From assembly GCF_026247885.1 (NCBI RefSeq), contig NZ_CP110921.1, positions 1,478,501-1,542,500 of the forward strand: a stretch of 64,000 nucleotides of DNA, written 5' to 3'. This DNA is from Methylococcus mesophilus. GTDB taxonomy: Bacteria; Pseudomonadota; Gammaproteobacteria; Methylococcales; Methylococcaceae. The translations under genes were made by a program, and so were the position numbers. The first letter of the stretch is position 1. Each line of letters begins with the position of its first letter. Of the stretch, positions 54,264 through 64,000 are shown one piece after another. Below the pieces are notes generated by a model. The model searched no databases, was not told where the DNA came from, and saw only the letters and a list, made by a program, of their open reading frames with translations.

Positions 54264-55624
54264 GCTTTGCGCGGGATGCCCATCGCCTCCTGGAACGGCT
54301 GAGCGACGACGCCTTCGCCGCGCTCCGTCCGGGGGAAGCCGCAAGTTTGAGCCTGTCGGGAGAAGACCAGACCTATCTCCGCTTCAATGCGGGCAAAGTC
54401 AGGCAGGCGACCGGGGTCCGCCAGTTGCGGCTGGAACTGGATTTTCGGGCTCAAGACCGCAGTGCGAAATTCACGACGGACCTGTCCGGTCGGGCGGACC
54501 GGGATATCTGCGACCTCCGCGCGCTGCTGGCGCGGGCCCGCTCGGAAGCCGCATCCCTGCCGCCCGACCCTTTCGCATCACCGATGGAAAATCACGGCCA
54601 GAGCGAGGAGTGGCACGAGGCCGCACTGCCCGACCCGGCGGCGGTCATCGACCAGATCGCCCTCGCGACCTCTGGCACTGACTTCGCCGGGCTGTTCGCC
54701 GCCGGCCCGCAGGTTCGTGCCGTACGGAATTCGACGGGGCAGCGCCACTGGTTTGGGACTTCCGGATTTTTCCTCGACTATTCCCTGTTCACCGTGAATT
54801 CAGCGGACGAAAACAAGGCGGTTAAAGGCTTACTGGGCGGCACCGACTGGAGCGCCGCCGATATTGCCGTCGCCATCGAAGCGGATCGCCAACGGCTCGA
54901 TCAACTGCGGATTCCTTCCAGGACGCTGCCGCCGGGGGAATACCGCGCCTATCTCGCCCCTGCCGCCGTCGCCCATATCGTCGACCTGCTGTCCTGGGGC
55001 GCGGTCAGCTACGGCGCCTGGAAGAAGGGAGGATCGGCCCTGCGGCGGTGGATCGAGGGGGAAGCGCCCTTGTCCGACAAGTTCAGCCTGAGGGAAAATT
55101 TCGCGCTCGGACTCTGCCCGAGGTTCAATAGCCTTGGGGAAGCCGCCCCCGAGCAACTGTCCATCGTCGAACGCGGCGCGCTGAAGAATCTCTTGATCGG
55201 GGGACGCTCGGCCCGGGAGTACGGCGTGGCCTCCAACGGTGCCGAATCGGGTCTGTGGTCGGAAGAGCAGCTGCGCTCGCCGGAAATACAGCCCGGCGAT
55301 CTGCCCGAACGCGATGTGCTGAAAAGGCTGGATTCGGGCCTTTACATCGGCAACGTGCACTACCTCAATTGGAGCGACCTGCAGAACGCCCGCTTGACCG
55401 GCATGACGCGGTACGCCTGTTTCCTCGTCGAGCAAGGGGAGATCGTCGCCCCGATCCACGACCTGCGTTTCGACGACAGCCTCTACCGCATCTTCGGTAC
55501 GGAACTCGAGGCACTGAGCGACGCAGCCCGGCTGTTCCACTCCACCGACACCTATGAACTGCGCTCGCTGGGCGGCTCCAAGGTACCCGGCATCCTGCTG
55601 TCCCGCTTCAGGCTAACCCTCTAA
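54260..55624 (+). CDS. pmbA: PmbA/TldE-family partner protein
   Basis: 454 residues from the GTG at 54260, which overlaps the tldD stop (GTGA). No HExxxH is present, as expected for the non-catalytic TldE/PmbA subunit. Recognisable are PPGEYRAYLAPAAVAHIVDLLSWG and GGRSAREYGVASNG, with LYIGNVHYLNWSD later. It should form a heterodimer with the preceding protein. The frame extends upstream only inside tldD. Confidence 0.8.
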   Translation: MSFARDAHRLLERLSDDAFAALRPGEAASLSLSGEDQTYLRFNAGKVRQATGVRQLRLELDFRAQDRSAKFTTDLSGRADRDICDLRALLARARSEAASLPPDPFASPMENHGQSEEWHEAALPDPAAVIDQIALATSGTDFAGLFAAGPQVRAVRNSTGQRHWFGTSGFFLDYSLFTVNSADENKAVKGLLGGTDWSAADIAVAIEADRQRLDQLRIPSRTLPPGEYRAYLAPAAVAHIVDLLSWGAVSYGAWKKGGSALRRWIEGEAPLSDKFSLRENFALGLCPRFNSLGEAAPEQLSIVERGALKNLLIGGRSAREYGVASNGAESGLWSEEQLRSPEIQPGDLPERDVLKRLDSGLYIGNVHYLNWSDLQNARLTGMTRYACFLVEQGEIVAPIHDLRFDDSLYRIFGTELEALSDAARLFHSTDTYELRSLGGSKVPGILLSRFRLTL

Positions 55625-55650
55625 CCCGACTCCGTCCCACGACCAACCGC

Positions 55651-57291
55651 ATGTTGAAAAGACACCCTACTTTCCCCGGCATCCAAGGCCCGGTCGTCAC
55701 CATCGTCATGGACGGATTCGGCTACAGCCCCAAAACCGCCGGCAACGCCATTGCCCAAGCCTGCACGCCCACCCTGGACCGGCTGCTGGCGACCTGTCCG
55801 CATACCCTCCTCAAGGCGCACGGTAAGGCCGTGGGCATGCCCAGCGACGAGGACATGGGCAATTCCGAGGTCGGCCACAATGCGCTGGGTTCCGGCCAGG
55901 TCTACCACCAGGGCGCCGCCCTGGTCGCCGAAGCAATCGCCTCCGGCGCGCTGTTCGAAGGCACGGCATGGCGGGAAGTCGTCGCCAATGCCGGGAAACA
56001 CGGATCAACCCTGCATTTCATCGGCCTGTTCTCCGACGGCAACGTCCATTCCCATATCGACCACCTCAAGGCGATGGTCGCGCGGGCCAAAACCGAAGGC
56101 CAACAGCGGGTGCGCATCCATATCCTGCTGGACGGCCGGGATGTACCCGAAACCTCCGCGCTGAACTACGTCGGCCCGTTCGAAGCCTTCCTCGCGGAAC
56201 TCCGGAGCGAGGCGTTCGATGCCCGCATCGCCAGCGGCGGCGGACGCATGAACATCACCATGGACCGCTATGAAGCCGACTGGAGCATGGTCGAGCGCGG
56301 CTGGCGCGCCCATGTGCTGGGCGAGGCCCGGCATTTCGAATCGGCGGCACAGGCCATCGAGACGCTGCGTGCGGAACATCCCGGCGTCATCGACCAGGAT
56401 CTGCCGCCCTTCGTCGTCGCCCACGACGGCGAACCCGTCGGCCGGATATTCGACAAGGACAGCGTGATCTTCTTCAACTTCCGCGGCGACCGGGCGATCG
56501 AAATGACCCGAGCCTTCGAAGACGAGGAGTTCGCGCCTTTCGACCGCGTGCGCCATCCCGGTGTGACCTACGCCGGCATGCTCCAGTACGATGGCGACCT
56601 CGGCATTCCCAGGCGCTATCTGGTGTCGCCCCCGGCCATCCGTGGCACGATGGGCGAATATCTGGCAGCGGAAGGCATCACCCAGCTTGCGATCTCCGAA
56701 ACCCAGAAATACGGGCACGTCACCTATTTCTGGAACGGCAATCGCAGCGGCAAGTTCAACGAATCGCTGGAAACCTACGTCGAAATTCCTTCCGACAGGG
56801 TGCCGTTCGAGCAGCGCCCCTGGATGAAATCGGCAGAAATCACCGACGAACTGATCCGCCAGCTCAAAACCGGCAAGCACCGCACCGCCCGCGTCAACTA
56901 CGCCAACGGAGACATGGTCGGGCACACCGGCAACTACCAGGCGACGATCATCGCCGTCGAAACCGTGGATCTGGCGCTGGCTCGGCTGCTGCCGGTGATC
57001 GATGCCCTCGACGGCGTGGCCCTGATCACTGCCGACCACGGCAACGCCGACGAAATGTACGAATTGGACAAGAAAACCGGCGAGCCCCAGCGAAGCCGGA
57101 GCGGCGCTCCCCAGGCCAAGACCTCGCACACGCTCAATCCGGTGCCGTTCATCTATTACGACCGCCGAAACCGAGCAGTCATTCAAAATCCGGCCGAGGC
57201 CGGCTTGAGCGCCGTCGCCGCCACCACGGTGAACCTGCTTGGCTACGAGGCGCCGGACACGTGGGACCGGGGACTGCTGGAGTTCAGATGA
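55651..57291 (+). CDS. gpmI: 2,3-bisphosphoglycerate-independent phosphoglycerate mutase
   Basis: 546 residues, alkaline-phosphatase superfamily. Two-metal site residues are seen in VVTIVMDGFGYSP, MGNSEVGHNALG (Ser phospho-acceptor), DGRDV, RGDRAIEMTRAF, and ITADHGNADEMY. It interconverts 3- and 2-phosphoglycerate in glycolysis and gluconeogenesis. A few residues longer than typical at the C-terminal side. It overlaps eutB by four bases, which is an unusual partner. Confidence 0.95.
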   Translation: MLKRHPTFPGIQGPVVTIVMDGFGYSPKTAGNAIAQACTPTLDRLLATCPHTLLKAHGKAVGMPSDEDMGNSEVGHNALGSGQVYHQGAALVAEAIASGALFEGTAWREVVANAGKHGSTLHFIGLFSDGNVHSHIDHLKAMVARAKTEGQQRVRIHILLDGRDVPETSALNYVGPFEAFLAELRSEAFDARIASGGGRMNITMDRYEADWSMVERGWRAHVLGEARHFESAAQAIETLRAEHPGVIDQDLPPFVVAHDGEPVGRIFDKDSVIFFNFRGDRAIEMTRAFEDEEFAPFDRVRHPGVTYAGMLQYDGDLGIPRRYLVSPPAIRGTMGEYLAAEGITQLAISETQKYGHVTYFWNGNRSGKFNESLETYVEIPSDRVPFEQRPWMKSAEITDELIRQLKTGKHRTARVNYANGDMVGHTGNYQATIIAVETVDLALARLLPVIDALDGVALITADHGNADEMYELDKKTGEPQRSRSGAPQAKTSHTLNPVPFIYYDRRNRAVIQNPAEAGLSAVAATTVNLLGYEAPDTWDRGLLEFR

Positions 57292-58676
57292 AATACTCAG
57301 CGTCGGTCAGAGGCAGGACCTACCGTTTTCCCGACCTCCGATGCCTCTTGGCCGCGGCCTCGCCACTGCGCTCCGCCGACGAACTGGCGGGTCTGGCGGC
57401 GGCCAGCGAAGAGGAGCGGGCCATGGCCCAGCGCATCCTCGCCGACGTGCCGTTGCGGCGGTTCCTGGAGGAACCGCTCATTCCGCCGGAACGGGACGAG
57501 GTCTCCCGGCTGATCCTGGAGCAGCACGATGCTTCAGCCTTCTCGCCGGTTGCATCGCTCAGCGTCGGCGAATTCCGCGAATGGCTGCTGGCGGAATCTG
57601 GCGACTTGAACGTCCTGGCCCGCGGCCTGACGCCGGAAATGGTGGCGGCGACCAGCAAGATCATGCGCAACCAGGATCTGATCGCAGTCGCCCGCCGTTG
57701 CAGCGTCATGACTCGATTCCGGAATTCCATCGGCTTGCCGGGCCGGCTCTCCACCCGCCTGCAGCCCAACCATCCGACTGACGATCCCAGGGGCATCGCC
57801 GCCAGCACCCTGGACGGCCTGCTTTACGGCAGCGGCGACGCCGTGATCGGCATCAATCCCGCCACCGACAATCTGGAAAACGTCCACGCCCTGCTGAACC
57901 TGCTCGACGAATTGCGCATCCGTTACGAGATTCCCACCCAGTCCTGCGTCCTGTCCCATGTGACGACCACCATGGAATTGATCCGCCGCGGCTCACCGGT
58001 CGATCTGGTGTTCCAGTCGATTGCCGGCACCGAGGCGGCGAACCGCAGCTTCGGCGTCGACCTCGCCATGCTGGGCGAAGCCCGGCAGATGGCACTCGAA
58101 CTGAAACGAGGCACCCTCGGCGACAACCTCATGTATTTCGAAACCGGCCAGGGCAGCGCGCTGTCCGCCGGCGCTCACCACGGTCTCGACGCCCAGACCT
58201 GCGAGGCCCGCGCCTACGCCGTCGCCCGGGAATTTTCGCCGCTGCTGGTGAATACCGTGGTCGGCTTCATCGGCCCGGAATATCTCTACGACGGTAAGCA
58301 GATCATCCGCGCCGGCCTGGAAGACCATTTCTGCGGCAAACTGTTAGGTCTGCCGATGGGCTGCGACGTCTGCTACACCAACCACGCCGAAGCGGACCAG
58401 AACGACATGGACAACCTGCTTACCCTGCTCGGCATCGCCGGTTGCACCTACATCATGGGGATTCCCGGTGCGGACGACATCATGCTCGCCTACCAGAGCA
58501 CCTCGTTCCACGACGCACTGTATTTGCGGCGGGTGCTCGGCCTTCGGCCCGCTCCGGAGTTCGAAGCCTGGCTCGAACGCATGGGTATTTTCGACGGACG
58601 GAACGCCCTATCCGGCCGGCGCTCGGCCACCCCCTTGCTGAGCGGCTTCGGCAATTTCACAGGGAACGCCGCATGA
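57288..58676 (+). CDS. eutB: Ethanolamine ammonia-lyase large subunit
   Basis: 462 residues. Adenosylcobalamin-dependent TIM barrel, with recognisable EutB segments PGRLSTRLQPNHPTDDPRG, NPATDNLENVHALLNLLDEL, YFETGQGSALSAGAHHG and GCDVCYTNHAEADQNDMDNLL. It splits ethanolamine to acetaldehyde and ammonia with EutC. The ATG overlaps the gpmI stop and its stop overlaps the eutC start (ATGA both times). No eut microcompartment, EutA reactivase or transporter genes are in view. Confidence 0.95.
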   Translation: MKYSASVRGRTYRFPDLRCLLAAASPLRSADELAGLAAASEEERAMAQRILADVPLRRFLEEPLIPPERDEVSRLILEQHDASAFSPVASLSVGEFREWLLAESGDLNVLARGLTPEMVAATSKIMRNQDLIAVARRCSVMTRFRNSIGLPGRLSTRLQPNHPTDDPRGIAASTLDGLLYGSGDAVIGINPATDNLENVHALLNLLDELRIRYEIPTQSCVLSHVTTTMELIRRGSPVDLVFQSIAGTEAANRSFGVDLAMLGEARQMALELKRGTLGDNLMYFETGQGSALSAGAHHGLDAQTCEARAYAVAREFSPLLVNTVVGFIGPEYLYDGKQIIRAGLEDHFCGKLLGLPMGCDVCYTNHAEADQNDMDNLLTLLGIAGCTYIMGIPGADDIMLAYQSTSFHDALYLRRVLGLRPAPEFEAWLERMGIFDGRNALSGRRSATPLLSGFGNFTGNAA

Positions 58677-59425
58677 GCGACCGCTGGAGCGATCTGCGCG
58701 CCCTGACCCAGGCCCGCATAGCCCTTGGCCACGCCGGGCATGCCTTGCCCACCGGGGCACTGCTGGATTTTCAGCTCGCCCATGCCTCGGCCCGTGATGC
58801 GGTGCACAAGCCGTGGGACATCGAAGCCTTCGCCGAGGGAGTCCGTGCGCTTGGATTTCGGCCGCTAGCGCTGGCGACCCCAGTCACGGATCGTGCCGAA
58901 TACCTCAAACGGCCCGACCTGGGCCAGACGCTCGACAGGGAGTCGGAACGGAAACTGCGGCTTCAGCCGCCCGAAGCCATGGATGTTGCGGTCGTCGTAA
59001 CCAACGGATTGTCTTCAACGGCGCTCGACCAGCATGGACTTCCGCTCCTCCAGGCAATTGCCAGCGCCTGCTGCATAAGTGGCCTGCGCCTGGGACCGGT
59101 TTGCCTCGTCGCCAACGGCCGTGTCGCCGTGTCGGATCCTGTAGGCGCCGCCTTGGATGCCCGAGCCGCCGTGATCATCCTCGGCGAACGTCCCGGCCTC
59201 AGCGCCGATGACAGCTTAGGCCTCTACTTCACCTACGCTCCCTGCCCAGGCAGGTCCAATGCCGAGCGCAACTGTGTTTCCAACGTGCGGCCGCCCGCAG
59301 GAATGGATTACCACGAGGCGGCGTCCAAACTCATTTACCTGACTCGCGAATCGTTCCGGCTCGGTCTTTCCGGCGTCGCCCTAAAGGACGAAACGCGGCT
59401 CCGCGCAATTACCGCTGGGCATTGA
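58673..59425 (+). CDS. eutC: Ethanolamine ammonia-lyase small subunit
   Basis: 250 residues, slightly shorter than enteric EutC. Family segments are TQARIALGHAGHALPTGALLDFQLAHASARDAVH and VVTNGLSSTALDQHGLPLL, then GERPGLSADDSLGLYFTYAP and NVRPPAGMDYHEAA. It completes the EutBC enzyme and binds the cobalamin with EutB. It is followed 18 bp later by the ion-channel-like gene. Confidence 0.94.
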   Translation: MSDRWSDLRALTQARIALGHAGHALPTGALLDFQLAHASARDAVHKPWDIEAFAEGVRALGFRPLALATPVTDRAEYLKRPDLGQTLDRESERKLRLQPPEAMDVAVVVTNGLSSTALDQHGLPLLQAIASACCISGLRLGPVCLVANGRVAVSDPVGAALDARAAVIILGERPGLSADDSLGLYFTYAPCPGRSNAERNCVSNVRPPAGMDYHEAASKLIYLTRESFRLGLSGVALKDETRLRAITAGH

Positions 59426-59443
59426 CACTTTGGCTATCCGATC

Positions 59444-60583
59444 ATGAATAATTTCCGCAGCACAATAAGCAAGCACGGAAATACCATCGCCTTTTGCCTG
59501 CTCGTCACAACACTGGTCCTCGCAGTCGTCACGGTTCGTAGCGGAGCCCTCGATCGCACGGACTTCAACCGACGGGATCAGTTGATACCGGTCAATGCTT
59601 TCAATAGCCACGCGATCCCGGTGAACTTAGGCGTCTATGTCGAAAATATCTTTAACTTCTCGCCCAACCAGAAAACTTTCGATGCCGAAGGATGGGTGTG
59701 GCTGACTTGGCCTCAGGCCGCCCAGGATATTTTCGATGCGAACGAAATCCCGTCGAGCCAAATGATCGATTTCGTCAATTCCGTCAACGGCTGGGATTTC
59801 AGCCTGACCCCCGAGCGCAGCGAACCGATAAGGCTCCCGAATGGAGATTACTATCAGAACTTCCGTTACTCAGGGCATTTCTACGCAAACGAGTTGAACT
59901 TCAGGCAATTCCCGTTTCAGACTTTGCGATTGGCTCAAACTTTCGAACTGAATTCCGAAGATGAAGCGCTCAATGCGAAACATATCCGGCTGATTCCGGA
60001 CGCGGCCGAGTCCGGTACAGGGGAATACATCGATATCATGGGCTATATTACGCACGGGAGCGAGATCAAAACATTCATTCACAATTACGGCACAAATTTC
60101 GGCTTGGCCGACAGCGACGGCGACCCGACAAAAAAGGTCAGCCAGATCCGCTTCGAGGTCATTTACAAGAAATCAATCACCTCATCGATACTCGAGCTTT
60201 TTCTGCCTCTCGTGACCGTCATGGCCTTGGTCATGTTCGCCCCCATGCTTTCTTCCTCGCTATGGGATGTCCGCCTCGGCCTCCCACCGATGGTATTGCT
60301 GACCCTCATATTCCTTCAGCAAGGCTATAAGACCGAATTGCCGGACCTCCCCTACGTGACGTTCCTCGACACGATATACAACCTGTGCTATCTCACGACC
60401 CTGATCCTATTCTGCCTATTCATGTGGGGATCGAATAAGCTCGACGAAGCGTCCGACATCGAACGAGCCAAGGTGATCGCTCATATCAACGCCATGGATC
60501 TGCGGTTTCAGATCGGCTTAACTGTCGCCTTGATCGGTCTGGGAAGCATTAACTGGTTCGTCATCGGTACTCAAACGCCCTAG
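59444..60583 (+). CDS. Prokaryotic pentameric ligand-gated ion channel homologue
   Basis: 379 residues. N-terminal membrane helix or signal (residues 12-32), then an extracellular beta-sandwich of about 210 residues with VPVNLGVYVENIFNFSPNQ, FDAEGWVWLTW, and LNFRQFPFQTLRLAQTFE (the place of the eukaryotic Cys-loop, here without cysteines). Four helices follow: M1 ~246-266 (ELFLPLVTVMALVMFAP), M2 ~275-297 (with RLGLPPMVLLTLIFLQQGY), M3 ~308-332 (VTFLDTIYNLCYLTTLILF), M4 ~353-374. This order, LP between M2 and M3, and the short M3-M4 loop fit the GLIC/ELIC class. Ligand and ion unknown. Confidence 0.65.
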   Translation: MNNFRSTISKHGNTIAFCLLVTTLVLAVVTVRSGALDRTDFNRRDQLIPVNAFNSHAIPVNLGVYVENIFNFSPNQKTFDAEGWVWLTWPQAAQDIFDANEIPSSQMIDFVNSVNGWDFSLTPERSEPIRLPNGDYYQNFRYSGHFYANELNFRQFPFQTLRLAQTFELNSEDEALNAKHIRLIPDAAESGTGEYIDIMGYITHGSEIKTFIHNYGTNFGLADSDGDPTKKVSQIRFEVIYKKSITSSILELFLPLVTVMALVMFAPMLSSSLWDVRLGLPPMVLLTLIFLQQGYKTELPDLPYVTFLDTIYNLCYLTTLILFCLFMWGSNKLDEASDIERAKVIAHINAMDLRFQIGLTVALIGLGSINWFVIGTQTP

Positions 60584-60612
60584 AGAAAGGGCAGGCACGA
60601 TAGCGTTGGGCA

Positions 60613-60650
60613 ACAAAAAACCCCGATTCCTCAGCGGAGGGATCGGGGTT
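60613..60650 (-). terminator. rrn operon terminator
   Basis: Arms AACCCCGATC/(GATTCGGGGTT-like) with a CCTC/GAGG extension; on the minus strand TTTTTTG follows. It lies some 20 bp beyond the 5S gene. Confidence 0.88.
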
Positions 60651-60672
60651 GATTGATGTTGCGTGATTAGGA

Positions 60673-60787
60673 GCCTGGCAGTTCCCTACTTTCGCACAGG
60701 TATCTGCACTATCATCGGCGCTAAGCGGTTTCACTTCCGAGGTCGGGATGGGATCGGGTGGTTCCCGCTCGCTCTGGCCGCCAGGCA
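60673..60787 (-). rRNA. rrf: 5S ribosomal RNA
   Basis: About 115 bases; on the minus strand it begins TGCCTGGCGGCCAGAGC and ends ACTGCCAGGC, so the two ends pair. The internal CCGATCCCATCCCGACCTCGG and GCGAAAGTAGGG segments are diagnostic of 5S. Confidence 0.95.
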
Positions 60788-60890
60788 AAACTGGTTGTCG
60801 AGCTTGAGCTCTTGAGGAATTTGGTCAACGTACACTGTGTTCGCGGTCTGTCGCACGATCTACACCCGCCAAACGTCTTGGGTGTTATAT

Positions 60891-63782
<2,892 letters not shown>

Positions 63783-64000
63783 TATAACCCCAAACCGTCT
63801 GGCTTGGATCTCATGATCTATGCTGACACACCTTGAACAGCGCTTGCGAGAATCGTATGCTAACTCGCGTTAGCTTCGTTTCCTCGCACTGCTTATTTAC
63901 AGTGTACGTTTTCCAAATTGTTAAAGAGCCGCTAATCATCGCCTAAGGCCATGATTCGTCAATCCACGGCTTACCGTGGATTCGCGAATCATTCCTTCTC
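63783..64000 (-). other. 16S-23S spacer (partial) with boxA
   Basis: The spacer continues beyond the window. It contains an antitermination boxA and a stem (CCACGG/CCGTGG near 63964-63980). No tRNA is visible in the part shown; tRNA-Ile/Ala may lie further right. Confidence 0.75.
63918..63929 (-). promoter_or_regulatory. rrn boxA antitermination element
   Basis: Minus strand GCTCTTTAACAA, identical to the boxA consensus used by the NusB-NusE complex, located about 140 bases upstream of the 23S 5' end. Confidence 0.85.

Noticed and set aside
63783..64000. tRNA gene in the 16S-23S spacer
   Set aside because: No cloverleaf, GTTCRA T-loop or acceptor pairing was seen in the 218 bases available; the rest of the spacer is outside the window.

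Overview
The window looks like a chromosomal segment of a GC-rich gammaproteobacterial methanotroph, most likely Methylococcus capsulatus or a close relative. The basis is a complete calcium-type methanol dehydrogenase operon (mxaFJGIRSACKLD), a copper-handling cluster, a NifL/NifA pair and an rrn operon in one stretch of about 64 kb. The species call rests on gene content and remembered protein similarity; no search was run.

Layout. 1-6.2 kb: the end of a CopD-like membrane protein, an MlaC-type lipid-transport protein, and a leftward copper cluster (Cu+ P-type ATPase, an HMA-like membrane protein, a Met/His-rich protein, a Cys-rich metal-binding microprotein and a small membrane protein). 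6.5-11.5 kb: a TauE/SafE-type permease, three methionine-salvage genes (mtnB-mtnD-mtnC), a Tat-exported YcbK-like protein and a thiopurine methyltransferase. 11.5-16.3 kb: RRM and cold-shock RNA-binding proteins, an anion permease, a PepSY protein, a glycosyltransferase and its TetR neighbour. 16.4-17.4 kb: a small rightward group (membrane protein, cytochrome c, 24-residue membrane peptide) converging on mxa.

17.4-27.1 kb holds the mxa operon, read leftward. mxaF and mxaI (the subunits), mxaG (cytochrome cL) and mxaJ come first; the accessory block mxaR-S-A-C-K-L is translationally coupled by stop/start overlaps, and mxaD follows. Two copies of a palindromic element of about 95-99 bp sit exactly after mxaF and after mxaI. 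Divergent from mxaF, behind a 570-bp control region, are a histidine kinase and a NarL-type regulator that probably correspond to MxaY/MxaB.

30-36 kb: a toxin-antitoxin locus whose toxin is broken by an amber codon beside a hexanucleotide tandem repeat, a zinc alcohol dehydrogenase, a BrnT/BrnA module, aminopeptidase N and a CpxP/CpxR/CpxA-like envelope stress system. 38-44.3 kb: a three-gene redox unit (GltD-like Fe-S flavoprotein, NifJ pyruvate:ferredoxin oxidoreductase, dihydroorotate-dehydrogenase-like protein). 46.4-50.7 kb: nifL-nifA, bacterioferritin, and a 2Fe-2S ferredoxin preceded by a textbook sigma-54 promoter and two NifA-type TGT-N10-ACA sites. A previously easy-to-miss 36-residue membrane peptide follows the ferredoxin and would share that control.

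50.9-60.6 kb: small stress and transport genes, then a tightly packed rightward unit tldD-like, tldE/pmbA-like, gpmI, eutB, eutC, and a protein with the fold signature of a pentameric ligand-gated ion channel. 60.6-64 kb: the end of an rrn operon on the minus strand (23S, 5S, terminator), with the 16S-23S spacer and boxA at the right edge. No CRISPR array, insertion sequence, prophage or tRNA gene was recognised.
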